From contig JARACJ010000001.1 of NCBI GenBank assembly GCA_028767165.1, forward strand, positions 434,001 through 498,000: a stretch of DNA of 64,000 nucleotides, in the 5' to 3' direction. Of the stretch, positions 26,976 through 35,020 are shown piece by piece; position 1 is the stretch's first letter; every line of letters starts with the position of its first letter. The notes beneath the pieces were generated by a model. It saw nothing but the letters and a program-made list of their open reading frames with translations. It made no database searches and was not told the DNA's origin. This DNA comes from Proteobacteria bacterium DTSAM18. Lineage in GTDB: Bacteria > Myxococcota_A > UBA796 > GCA-2862545. Position numbers and translations under genes: made by a program.

Positions 26976-28030
26976 GCGGCTTCGACCTGCGGCTCCGTCC
27001 GAACAAGGTGGCCAGCGTCTGCCTGCCGTTCGACCTGGGCCCGTACATCACCGTCCACCAGAAGCCCATCGCCGAGGAGGGGGCCGCCGTGGCCTGCCGG
27101 GTGCTCACCGCCCGCAAGACCTACGGCCACCTCGAGCTCACCAGCGGCCGTCAGGCCCGGCTCGTCCCCGGCGACATCATCGTGGGCTGCTTCGGCAACC
27201 GTGCCGCCCTCCGCGGCTTCTCGGGTCACGTGCCCGCCTCCGTGGAGACCGGCGACGTCGTGCACCTGCTCAACCAGGGCGGCGTCATCGGCATCTCCGA
27301 GGGCGCGCACGCCGGTCTCGGCGAGCCGATCCAGCTCGAGGTGCTCGGCACGCCGATCCGTGAGGGCAGGGGCCTGCGCCTGGCCGACTACGGCATCGCA
27401 CCCGCCATCCCCATGGGCACCGGCATGCCGCCGGTCATCGTGCTGGTCGGCACCTGCATGAACTCCGGCAAGACCACCGCCGCTGCCGTGATCACGCGCT
27501 ACCTGCGCCGTCGCGGCCGGATCGTGCACGCCGGCAAGGTCACGGGCGTGGCGGCGATCAAGGATCTGCACATGTTCGCCGACAACGGCGCGAGCAAGGT
27601 GCTGTCCTTCCTCGACTGCGGTCTGCCCTCCACCTGCTACCGCGACGACGTGCCGAGCGTGGCCCACACCCTGCTCAGCCACCTGTCCACCGAGGCGCCC
27701 GACGCCATCGTCCTCGAGATGGGCGACGGCTTCCTGGGCGAGTACGGCGTCGACGAGTGCTTCGCCGATCCGCTGTTCGCCCGCTACGTCACCGGCGTGG
27801 TCCTCGCGGCCAACGACGTGATGGGCGCGGCCGGTGCGGCGAAGATCGTCGAGAACAGCGGCATGAAGGTCCTCGCCGTCACCGGGCCCTGCACCGACAA
27901 CATCACCGGCACCCGCAAGCTGCGGAAGCTCGGCTACCAGGCGGCCAACATCTTCATGGATCCCGGCCGGGTCTGCCAGCTCGCCACCGCCGACATCCTC
28001 GGCCCCGACGACTCCCTGGAGGTGCCATGA
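26972..28030 (+). CDS. Unknown P-loop NTPase embedded in the arginine operon
   Basis: A 352-residue protein. Residues 1-140 form a beta-rich domain with no family I recognise (ITVHQKPIAEEGAA, PGDIIVGCFGNR). Residues about 150-352 are a P-loop domain with Walker A VGTCMNSGKTT (159-169). Later come VHAGKVTGVA, a VLEMGDGFLGE Walker-B-like strand and VTGPCTDNITGTRK. This second half resembles DUF1611-type ATP-binding domains, but the N-terminus does not. The gene overlaps argG (GTGA) and argC (ATGA), so it is made with the pathway enzymes. It could activate or transfer a group, or be a regulatory NTPase; I cannot tell which. Confidence 0.75.
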   Translation: MSGFDLRLRPNKVASVCLPFDLGPYITVHQKPIAEEGAAVACRVLTARKTYGHLELTSGRQARLVPGDIIVGCFGNRAALRGFSGHVPASVETGDVVHLLNQGGVIGISEGAHAGLGEPIQLEVLGTPIREGRGLRLADYGIAPAIPMGTGMPPVIVLVGTCMNSGKTTAAAVITRYLRRRGRIVHAGKVTGVAAIKDLHMFADNGASKVLSFLDCGLPSTCYRDDVPSVAHTLLSHLSTEAPDAIVLEMGDGFLGEYGVDECFADPLFARYVTGVVLAANDVMGAAGAAKIVENSGMKVLAVTGPCTDNITGTRKLRKLGYQAANIFMDPGRVCQLATADILGPDDSLEVP

Positions 28031-29052
28031 GCGCGCTTTCTGTCGGCGTCGTCGGCGCCAACGGATTCATGGGCGGTGAGGTGGTGAGGGTGCTGTCGAT
28101 GCACCCGAAGGTGAAGCTCACGATGCTCTGTGCCGGCCGGTCGGCCGGCAAGCAGCTCAGCGAGGTCCGCCCGTCCCTTCGGGGGCCGGCGGATCTGCCG
28201 CTTCAGCCCTTCGACGCCGACGCCCTCGCGGGCGCCTGTGAGGTGGTCTTCCTGGCCATGCCCCACGGTGCCTCCGCGGTGGCAGCCCGCGAGCTGCTCG
28301 AGCGGGGCTGCAAGGTGATCGATCTCGGCAGCGACTTCCGGCTGGAGGATCCCGAGGACTACCCCCGCTGGTATGGCCGTGAGGCCGACGCCCCCGAGCT
28401 GCTGGGCGAGGCCGTGTACAGCCTGCCCGAGCTCACCGGCACGCCCGATCCCTCGGCGCGACTCATCGCCAACCCGGGCTGCTTCGCCACGGCGCTGTCC
28501 CTGGGCCTCGCGCCGCTGCTGTCGGTGCTGCGGCCCGGCGCGCCGGTGCAGGCCTTCGGCGTCACCGGCTCCACCGGCAGTGGCATCGTCCCCAAGGCGG
28601 GCACCCACCACAGCCTGCGGGTGAGCAGCTTCACCGCCTACAAGCCCCTGGAGCACCAGCACCTGGGCGAGGTGGGGCAGCTCATGGACCGCCTCGGTCA
28701 TGGTCGGGCCGACATCCGCTTCGTTCCCCACAGCCTGCCCGCGGCCCGCGGCATCCACGTCACCCTGATGGCCAGCAAGGCCGATCTGCAGGGCGACGTG
28801 CAGGCTGCCTTCCACGCTGCCTACGACGACAAGCCGCTGGTCGACGTCGTCGAGGGTCCCGTTCCCATGGGGGCCGTGCAGCACTCCGTCCGAACCCTCG
28901 TCGGCCTGTCCGGCGACGACGACACGGTCCTGGTGTTCGTGGCCATCGACAACCTGCTCAAGGGCGGGTCCGGTCAGGCCATCCAGAACCTCAACCTGTG
29001 GCAGGGCTGGGATGAGACCCTCGGTCTGCCCGTCCTGGGGAGTTGGCCATGA
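28027..29052 (+). CDS. argC: N-acetyl-gamma-glutamyl-phosphate reductase
   Basis: A 341-residue NADPH-dependent reductase that makes the acylglutamate semialdehyde. It has the Rossmann start VGVVGANGFMGGEV, the catalytic cysteine Cys152 in ANPGCFAT, and the VPHSLPAARGIHVT segment. It is the homodimeric long form. Its start codon overlaps the previous stop, and its own stop overlaps argD (both ATGA). The partner carbamoyltransferase suggests the acyl group may be acetyl or succinyl. Confidence 0.95.
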   Translation: MSALSVGVVGANGFMGGEVVRVLSMHPKVKLTMLCAGRSAGKQLSEVRPSLRGPADLPLQPFDADALAGACEVVFLAMPHGASAVAARELLERGCKVIDLGSDFRLEDPEDYPRWYGREADAPELLGEAVYSLPELTGTPDPSARLIANPGCFATALSLGLAPLLSVLRPGAPVQAFGVTGSTGSGIVPKAGTHHSLRVSSFTAYKPLEHQHLGEVGQLMDRLGHGRADIRFVPHSLPAARGIHVTLMASKADLQGDVQAAFHAAYDDKPLVDVVEGPVPMGAVQHSVRTLVGLSGDDDTVLVFVAIDNLLKGGSGQAIQNLNLWQGWDETLGLPVLGSWP

Positions 29053-30179
29053 GCGCGCTGTTCCCGGTGTATCCGCGCCTCGATCTGGAGCTCGCCTCCG
29101 GACACGGCGCCTACGTGAAGACCACCTCCGGTCGCACCATCCTCGACCTGTACGGCGGCCACGCCGTCACGCCCCTGGGCCACGGCCACCGTGAGCTGGC
29201 CGACGCCCTGAACGCGGCCTACCGCACCCTCGACTTCTACTCCAACTCGCTGCACATGCCGATCCAGGAGCAGGCGGCCGAGGCGGTGCTCGAGGGGCAG
29301 TCCCACCTGTCGCGGGTGCACTTCGTCAACTCCGGCACCGAGGCCAACGAGTCGGCGCTGCACCTGGCGCGTCGTGTGACGGGCCGCACCACGGTGGTGA
29401 GCCTGTCCAACGGCTTCCACGGCCGTACCCTGGCGAGCCTGTCGGCCACCGGCATCCAGGGCTACCGCGACCGCCTGAGCGTGCCGGTGCCCGAGAGCTG
29501 GTCCCGCCGCATCGACTTCGGCTCCCCCGATCTGTCGGCCATCGACGAGACGGTGGCGGCGGTGATCCTCGAGTCCGTGCCGTCCCTCGGAGGCGTCTTC
29601 ATGCCGCCGAAGGGCTGGTACCGCGAGATCGCGAAGCGCTGCGAGAAGGTGGGTGCGCTGCTCATCGTCGACGAGGTGCAGGGAGGCGTCGGCCGCCTGG
29701 GCACCTGGTTCGGCCACGAGCTCCTCGGCGTGCAGCCCGACATCGTCACGCTGGCCAAGTCCCTCGGGTCCGGCTTCCCGGTGGGCGCCATGGTCACCAC
29801 CGAGGCGCTGGCCCAGGCCGTCGGCTTCGGCGAGCTCGGCACCACCTTCGGTGGCGGCCCGATGGCCTGCACCATGGTGGCCAAGACCGCCCAGATCATC
29901 CGTCGTGATGGCCTGATGGAGCGCAACGTCGAGCTGTTCGAGCGGATCCGCAAGGGGCTGTCGGGCCTGGAGGGCGTCACCGTCCGCGGCGCCGGCGCCC
30001 TCATCGGCGTGGAGACCCCGATGCCGGCAGGAGAGCTTCGTGCCGCCCTGCTCGAGCGCGACATCCTCATCGGGGTGTCCGGCCACGGCCACACGGCCCG
30101 CCTGCTGCCGCCCTACATCCTCACGGACGAGCAGATCGATCACTTCGTGCAGGTGGCCGGGGAGGTGCTCGATGCTTGA
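29049..30179 (+). CDS. argD: Acetylornithine-type aminotransferase
   Basis: A 376-residue class III PLP aminotransferase that turns acylglutamate semialdehyde into acylornithine. Visible features are the FVNSGTEANESALHLAR substrate/PLP loop, the IVDEVQGGVGRLG strand and the Schiff-base lysine Lys237 in TLAKSLGSGFP. The ATG at 29049 overlaps the argC stop; the two upstream codons are inside argC. The end overlaps the next start by eight bases. Confidence 0.93.
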   Translation: MSALFPVYPRLDLELASGHGAYVKTTSGRTILDLYGGHAVTPLGHGHRELADALNAAYRTLDFYSNSLHMPIQEQAAEAVLEGQSHLSRVHFVNSGTEANESALHLARRVTGRTTVVSLSNGFHGRTLASLSATGIQGYRDRLSVPVPESWSRRIDFGSPDLSAIDETVAAVILESVPSLGGVFMPPKGWYREIAKRCEKVGALLIVDEVQGGVGRLGTWFGHELLGVQPDIVTLAKSLGSGFPVGAMVTTEALAQAVGFGELGTTFGGGPMACTMVAKTAQIIRRDGLMERNVELFERIRKGLSGLEGVTVRGAGALIGVETPMPAGELRAALLERDILIGVSGHGHTARLLPPYILTDEQIDHFVQVAGEVLDA

Positions 30180-31179
30180 TCCCCGTGTGATCCTCGGCCC
30201 CGCCGACCTCACCGCAGCGGAGCGTGAGCGCATCTTCGAGGTGGCCTCACGGCTCAAGTCCCAGCCCAACACCGCGCCGGTGCCCTCCGGCCTGCGGGTG
30301 GGCGCCCTGTACTTCAACCCCAGCCTGCGCACCCGGGCCAGCTTCGAGCAGGCGGCCTGGCTGGTGGGCGGCACGTGCCAGACCCTCAACGCTGGCGCCG
30401 ACACCTGGGGCCTCGAGCTCGATCCCGAGGCCGTCATGGACGGCGACAAGGTCGAGAACGTCGCGGAGGCCGCCCGGGTGCTCGGGCAGTTCTTCCACGT
30501 GCTGGGCGTGCGCAGCTTCCGGGGCGACGGGTCCTGGGAGGTCGAGCGCACCGAGCCCGTGCTGCGTCGGTTCGCCCAGTACTCCAACGCGCCGATCGTG
30601 TCCCTCGAGGGCACCACCCACCATCCCTGTCAGGCCCTGGCCGATCACCTCACCATGCGTGAGCGGCTCGGCGAGGATCTGTCGGGGCAGCCGGTGGTGC
30701 TGCGCTGGGCCTGGCACCCGAGGATGCTGCCGGCCGCCGTGCCCCACAGCTACCTGCTCGAGTCGGCGCTCGCCGGCTGCGACGTGCGGGTGCTGCATCC
30801 CGAGGGCTACGACCTGGACGCGGAGATCCTCGAGCAGGCCCGCACCGCGGCCCGCGCCGGGGGAGGCGACGTGCGCGTGAGCCACGATCCTCGCGACGTG
30901 GCCGGCGCCCGGGTGCTGTACGTGAAGAGCTGGGGGCCCCTGGGCCAGACCGGCCCCAACCCCGACGACCTGCGCGCTGACTGGCAGGTCGACATGGATC
31001 TCGTGGGTCGCACCGAGGAGGCAGGCGTGATGCACTGCCTGCCCGTGCGACGCAACGTGGTCATCTCCGGTGATGTGCTGGAGTCGCCCCACAGCTGGGT
31101 GACGCAGCAAGCCGGCAACCGCATGTGGGCCCAGGCGGGCCTGTTGTCCCTCCTGGGAACGAAGGTGGGTGTCCTGTGA
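30172..31179 (+). CDS. argF': N-acyl-ornithine carbamoyltransferase (acetyl- or succinyl-ornithine type)
   Basis: A 335-residue carbamoyltransferase. The carbamoyl-phosphate motif is FNPSLRTRASF, with HHPCQALAD, WAWHPRMLP and CLPVRRN. The last two fit N-acetyl- and N-succinyl-ornithine enzymes (Xanthomonas-type AOTC and Bacteroides-type SOTC), not ordinary ArgF. The residue that separates the two reads MDGDKVEN here (Val94), where AOTC has Glu and SOTC has Pro. Several segments (PHSYLLESAL, HPEGYDLD) look closer to SOTC. The product should be acylcitrulline, which needs a deacylase before ArgG; none lies in the window. Confidence 0.88.
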   Translation: MLDPRVILGPADLTAAERERIFEVASRLKSQPNTAPVPSGLRVGALYFNPSLRTRASFEQAAWLVGGTCQTLNAGADTWGLELDPEAVMDGDKVENVAEAARVLGQFFHVLGVRSFRGDGSWEVERTEPVLRRFAQYSNAPIVSLEGTTHHPCQALADHLTMRERLGEDLSGQPVVLRWAWHPRMLPAAVPHSYLLESALAGCDVRVLHPEGYDLDAEILEQARTAARAGGGDVRVSHDPRDVAGARVLYVKSWGPLGQTGPNPDDLRADWQVDMDLVGRTEEAGVMHCLPVRRNVVISGDVLESPHSWVTQQAGNRMWAQAGLLSLLGTKVGVL

Positions 31180-32063
31180 TGCACTCGGATCGCGGACCTG
31201 GACTGGTGGAAGCCTCCACCTACATCCAGGCGTTCGCCGACAAGCTCGTGGTGGTCAAGCTCGGTGGAGAGCTGCTCGACGGAGGACCCGTCATCGAGCG
31301 GATCATCCCCCAGGTGGCGGTGCTGTACCGCTGCGGCCTGCGCCCCATCATCGTCCACGGTGGCGGTCGTCAGGTCGACGAGGCCTGTGAGGCTGCCGGC
31401 ATCGAGCGCGTGAAGCACCGTGGCCGCCGGGTCACCACGCCCGACGTGATGGAGGTGATGCTCGAGGTGGTGGCCAGCCGCCTGAACCGCTCCATCGTGG
31501 ATCGGCTGCGCCGTGAGGGCGTGCCCGCCGTCGGGTTCGCCGAGGGCATGAGCGAGGTGGTGCGCTGCGTGCGCCGTGAGCCCACCGTCGAGGGCGACGT
31601 GACCGTCGACTGGGGCTTCGTGGGCGACGTGGTGGACATCGACGCCGAGCCCCTGATGTCCGACGAGCCCGGGGCCCCCTGGGCCGTGCCCGTGCTTCCG
31701 AGCATCGGCCACCTCGAGGACGAGACCCCGGTCAACGTCAACGCCGACTCGGTCGCCTCACGTCTGGCCATGGAGCTCGACTCCATCAAGCTCGTGCTCA
31801 TGACCGGCGTGCCCGGCATCATGGAGTCCCCCCACGCGGCGGGCCCCATCAGCCGTCTCAGCATGCGCGATGCCCGGGCCCTGGTGGATTCGGGCGTGGC
31901 GGCCGGCGGCATGCGCGCCAAGGTCGAGGAGGCCCTGCGCGCCCTCGACGGTGGCGTGCCCCGGGTGCACATCATCTCCGGCCGTGAGCCCATGACCCTC
32001 ATCCGTGAGCTGTTCACCCACGAGGGCTGCGGCACGCTCATCGTCCCGGAGGAGGGCGCATGA
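31179..32063 (+). CDS. argB: Acetylglutamate kinase
   Basis: A 294-residue amino-acid kinase that phosphorylates the gamma-carboxylate of acylglutamate. Signature parts are LVVVKLGGELLDG, PIIVHGGGRQVD, the NVNADSVASRLAMEL segment and the regulatory-end pattern SGVAAGGMRAKVEEALRAL. The ATG overlaps the carbamoyltransferase stop (TGATG), and its stop overlaps argH. In a succinyl pathway the same fold would act on succinylglutamate. Confidence 0.94.
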   Translation: MHSDRGPGLVEASTYIQAFADKLVVVKLGGELLDGGPVIERIIPQVAVLYRCGLRPIIVHGGGRQVDEACEAAGIERVKHRGRRVTTPDVMEVMLEVVASRLNRSIVDRLRREGVPAVGFAEGMSEVVRCVRREPTVEGDVTVDWGFVGDVVDIDAEPLMSDEPGAPWAVPVLPSIGHLEDETPVNVNADSVASRLAMELDSIKLVLMTGVPGIMESPHAAGPISRLSMRDARALVDSGVAAGGMRAKVEEALRALDGGVPRVHIISGREPMTLIRELFTHEGCGTLIVPEEGA

Positions 32064-33469
32064 GCCAGGCCCACACCCCCGGTCGCAGCCTCGGCGGTCG
32101 CTTCGCCGAGGCCACCGATCCGATCCTCGAGCGCATCAACCGCTCGGTGGATGTGGATCAGCGGATGTGGTCCCAGGATCTCGCCGGCTCGATGGCCCAC
32201 GTGCAGATGCTCGGGTCGGTGGGCCTGCTGTCGGAAGACGACGTGAGTGCCATCAGCAGGGGACTCACGGCCATCCGGAGCGAGTTCGAGGCCGGCACCT
32301 TCGCGTTCGAGGAGGCCGACGAGGACATCCACATGGCCGTGGAGCGTCGCCTCACGGAGCTCGTGGGCCAGCCGGCCCGGCGCCTGCACACCGGTCGTTC
32401 CCGCAACGATCAGGTCATGACCGACCTCATGCTGTGGATGCGTGAGGAGGGTGAGGCCATGCGTGAGGTCCTCGTGGGCCTCATCGAGGCGTTCCTCACG
32501 CAGGCGCAGGCCGGTCACGACACCCCGATGCCGTCCTTCACCCACCTGCAGCCGGCCCAGGTCAGCTCGGTGGCCCAGTGGGCCCTGAGCCATGCCGCCG
32601 AGCTGGTGGGGCACCTGCGTCGCTGGGACGACTTCCTCGCTCGTCTCGACCAGTGTCCGCTGGGTTCCGGCGCGTCGGTGGGCTCCTACCTGCCTCTGGA
32701 TCGACAACACACGGCCAAGGCCCTGGGCTTCGCCCGGCCGAGCCTCAACGCCATGGCCTCCACCGGGGGCCGCACCGAGGTGATGGACGCGCTGGGCGTG
32801 CTGGCGATGATCGGCAGCTCCATCAGCCGTCTGGGCGAGGAGCTGGTCATCTTCGCCTCGCCGCTGTTCGGCTTCATCCGCCTGCCGGATCGCCTGACCA
32901 CCGGCAGCAGCCTGCTACCCCAGAAGCGCAACCCCGACGGGGCCGAGCTGCTGCGGGGCGAGGGCAAGATGGCGGCGCAGGACTTCGCCGGGCTCGTCAG
33001 CGCCACCAGCGGTCTGCTGAGTGGCTACGCCAAGGACCTGCAGTGCGACAAGACGCTGCTGTTCCGCGCCTGGGACCGTACGACCGACCTGCTCACGCTG
33101 GCGGGCCTGCATGTGGAGGCCCTGGCCTTCGACGAGGCGAAGCTGCGGGCGGCCTGCAAGCCGTCGCTGGCGTCGCTGTGGCTGGCCGATCAGCTCGTTC
33201 TGTCGGGCCTGCCGTTCCGTCGTGCCCACCACTGGGTGGGGCTGGCGGCGCGGGCGGGCTCCGAGCGCGGGCTGGAGCTGGCGGAGGCGTTCGCCGCCGT
33301 CATCGCAGAGCACGACGACGCCCCCGAGGCAGGGGAGCGGCTGGCGAAGGAGCTCACGGGGCTCACGCCGGACGATCTGCTGGCCGGGCTGGCGACCGAG
33401 GGGTCGGCCGGTCCGGAGAGCACGCGGGCGCAGGTCGTGGCGGTGCGGGAGATGATCGGCGGGGCGTGA
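32060..33469 (+). CDS. argH: Argininosuccinate lyase
   Basis: A 469-residue fumarase/aspartase-superfamily enzyme that splits argininosuccinate to arginine and fumarate. It shows the HTGRSRNDQVMTDL motif, the THLQPAQ His region, and the flexible signature loop GSSLLPQKRNPDGAE (from about 282), where the usual SSxMP Met is Leu. It is the last gene of the operon. Its four final codons and stop lie in a 44-base stretch that is repeated directly downstream. No standard terminator is visible; a repeat element begins 70 bases later. Confidence 0.95.
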   Translation: MSQAHTPGRSLGGRFAEATDPILERINRSVDVDQRMWSQDLAGSMAHVQMLGSVGLLSEDDVSAISRGLTAIRSEFEAGTFAFEEADEDIHMAVERRLTELVGQPARRLHTGRSRNDQVMTDLMLWMREEGEAMREVLVGLIEAFLTQAQAGHDTPMPSFTHLQPAQVSSVAQWALSHAAELVGHLRRWDDFLARLDQCPLGSGASVGSYLPLDRQHTAKALGFARPSLNAMASTGGRTEVMDALGVLAMIGSSISRLGEELVIFASPLFGFIRLPDRLTTGSSLLPQKRNPDGAELLRGEGKMAAQDFAGLVSATSGLLSGYAKDLQCDKTLLFRAWDRTTDLLTLAGLHVEALAFDEAKLRAACKPSLASLWLADQLVLSGLPFRRAHHWVGLAARAGSERGLELAEAFAAVIAEHDDAPEAGERLAKELTGLTPDDLLAGLATEGSAGPESTRAQVVAVREMIGGA

Positions 33470-33549
33470 GGGCTTCGCCGGGTCGCTCTTCATGACGGAG
33501 ATTCGCGGCGGGGCGTGAGGGCTTCGCCGGGTCGTTCTTCACCACGGAG
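33457..33549. repeat. 44-bp direct repeat covering the argH stop
   Basis: Bases 33457-33500 (containing the last argH codons and stop) and 33506-33549 match at 41 of 44 positions. The second copy forms the left shoulder of the mobile-like element and occurs again at 36336-36379. Confidence 0.75.
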
Positions 33550-33804
33550 GCACGGAGATCACACGGAGGACCGCGGAGCCCAGGCCCCGTTGCCGATGAC
33601 GGTGGGCTCCTGTTCTGGCGTGAGGGGGTTTGAGTGGGAGCCGTGCGACACGCGCCACGGTGTGGCCGATGTCGCGCAGGTGATGTCCTGGAGGTGAGTC
33701 GAAGGCCCCCACCTGAACAATGAACGCCAGAAGGACGGCCTTGCCCGCTCCGAAACAGGCCTGGCCTCCGTGCAACCTCGGTGGCGCTCCGTGCCTCCGT
33801 GGTG
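33540..33804. mobile_element. 265-bp element with 18-bp terminal inverted repeats, copy 1
   Basis: The ends CACCACGGAGGCACGGAG (33540-33557) and its exact reverse complement (33787-33804) bound the element. No convincing gene is inside. A collinear copy lies at 36370-36634; with left flanks the two match over 324 bases with 13 differences by my count. The CACCACGGAGGCACGGAG theme resembles dispersed repeats common in several bacterial phyla. It is MITE-like; the mobilising enzyme is unknown. Bases 33805-33947 hold nothing I recognise. Confidence 0.7.
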
Positions 33805-33947
33805 AGGAGCTGGCCTTCGCTGCCTTCACGACCCGCCCCGTGCCGCGCTCCCTCCTCCATGTCCCGCATGCATCGTCGTTGCACCTGCAGGCCGATGCGC
33901 GTAGCCTGCGTCTGCGGTTGTTTGCCGTGTGATGTGGGAGTGCGGAC

Positions 33948-34436
33948 ATGCGGTACCAGTGGAACAGCCTTCGGGTGGGCACGGAACCAGCCGAGGTGGC
34001 CCGGGACCTCGGAAAGACGGCCATCGGCGGGCTCGCCCTCGGCGTCGTCCTGTGGGGCGGCTGCCGGGTCGGGCTCGACCGCCTGCCGCCGCCCGAGGCC
34101 ATGGGTCACGGCCACATCGCGCTGTATCCGCAGTACGTGATCTACAGCTGGGCGGGTGGGCTCCTCGTGGCCCTGTCCGCCTGGTTGCTGTGGGCAAGGA
34201 CGCGCCGTGCCTGGTGGGGGCTCATGGTGGTGCAGCGCGTGGTCTTCATGAGTGCGTTCGTGCTTGCGGAGCACATCTGGGTAGCGCTTCAGGATGGGCA
34301 GGGAATGCAGATCCTGTTGCTGATCCTCGGTGCCTGCGTGCTGCCCGTCATCCTGCACGAGAGACTGCGTGCCCAGCAGCCCCCGAGCTGGTACGAGCCG
34401 CCGACGGCCAAGCGGATCGCCGCGGAGGGTGTGTGA
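33948..34436 (+). CDS. Membrane protein, 162 residues
   Basis: Four likely membrane segments (about 24-42, 62-82, 87-107 and 118-134) are visible, with an EHIW motif between the last two. GGGAG lies eight bases upstream of the ATG. Its stop overlaps the start of the next membrane protein (TGATG), so they form a pair. No family recognised. Confidence 0.65.
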   Translation: MRYQWNSLRVGTEPAEVARDLGKTAIGGLALGVVLWGGCRVGLDRLPPPEAMGHGHIALYPQYVIYSWAGGLLVALSAWLLWARTRRAWWGLMVVQRVVFMSAFVLAEHIWVALQDGQGMQILLLILGACVLPVILHERLRAQQPPSWYEPPTAKRIAAEGV

Positions 34437-34909
34437 TGGCTGGACGCGAGCAGGAGACGGCGATGGTGCGAGCTGAGAACGTTGCGTTGCACGAGGACAT
34501 GACCGGGCCGGTGCTCGGCGTGGCCGTGCTCGGCCTGGCCGTTGCCGGGCTGGCTGGGCAGGCGCTCGATGTGATGCCTGACATCCGGGAGACGAGCGGC
34601 GGCATGCGCGTGGTCTGGACGACGCTCGCGCTGCTGCGGGGCGGGGCGATGCTCCAGGCGGCCGTCGGCCTCGTGGCCGGCTTCGGGCTCAACCGCAAGG
34701 CCTACGGGCTGCTGCAGGTCCTCCTCGTGGCCCAGGTGCTCCTCGGGGTGCTGGGTGCGGCGTCCTGGCTCTACCTGTCGCTGCGGGGCGAAGTGGTCTG
34801 GGGCCTGCTGTCCGGCCTCGCGGGCGGGGTGTTGTCCGTGGGCATGCTGGCTCGGCTGTGGTCGGCGGAGCGGCGGGGGCTGGCGTTCGGGGAGGAGGGT
34901 GCCCGGTGA
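34436..34909 (+). CDS. Membrane protein, 157 residues
   Basis: Likely four membrane segments (about 24-45, 58-80, 90-112 and 118-138), with a short acidic N-terminus and a basic C-terminus. The start codon overlaps the previous stop, which implies translational coupling and a shared function with the upstream membrane protein. No family recognised. Confidence 0.62.
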   Translation: MAGREQETAMVRAENVALHEDMTGPVLGVAVLGLAVAGLAGQALDVMPDIRETSGGMRVVWTTLALLRGGAMLQAAVGLVAGFGLNRKAYGLLQVLLVAQVLLGVLGAASWLYLSLRGEVVWGLLSGLAGGVLSVGMLARLWSAERRGLAFGEEGAR

Positions 34910-34971
34910 CGCCTGAAGAGGGTACGCTGCACCTCTCGTGGTGTCCCGCGATACATCTGTGACGACTCGTA

Positions 34972-35006
34972 TTGACAGCCTGCATCTGGATGCACTTCTG
35001 TACATA
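34972..35006 (+). promoter_or_regulatory. Candidate promoter/operator before the motif-bearing lipoprotein
   Basis: TTGACA (34972-34977) is a perfect -35 hexamer, and TACATA (35001-35006) a possible -10, but the 23-base spacing is too long for a normal promoter. Between them is a perfect 14-bp palindrome TGCATCTGGATGCA (34981-34994), which could be an operator. The start codon follows at 35021. Confidence 0.35.
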
Positions 35007-35020
35007 TAGGGAGGTGCGGG

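Noticed and set aside
33720-33932. Short conserved reading frames inside the 265-bp elements
   Set aside because: The frames are shared only because the DNA is repeated; they lack ribosome sites and their ends diverge outside the repeat.
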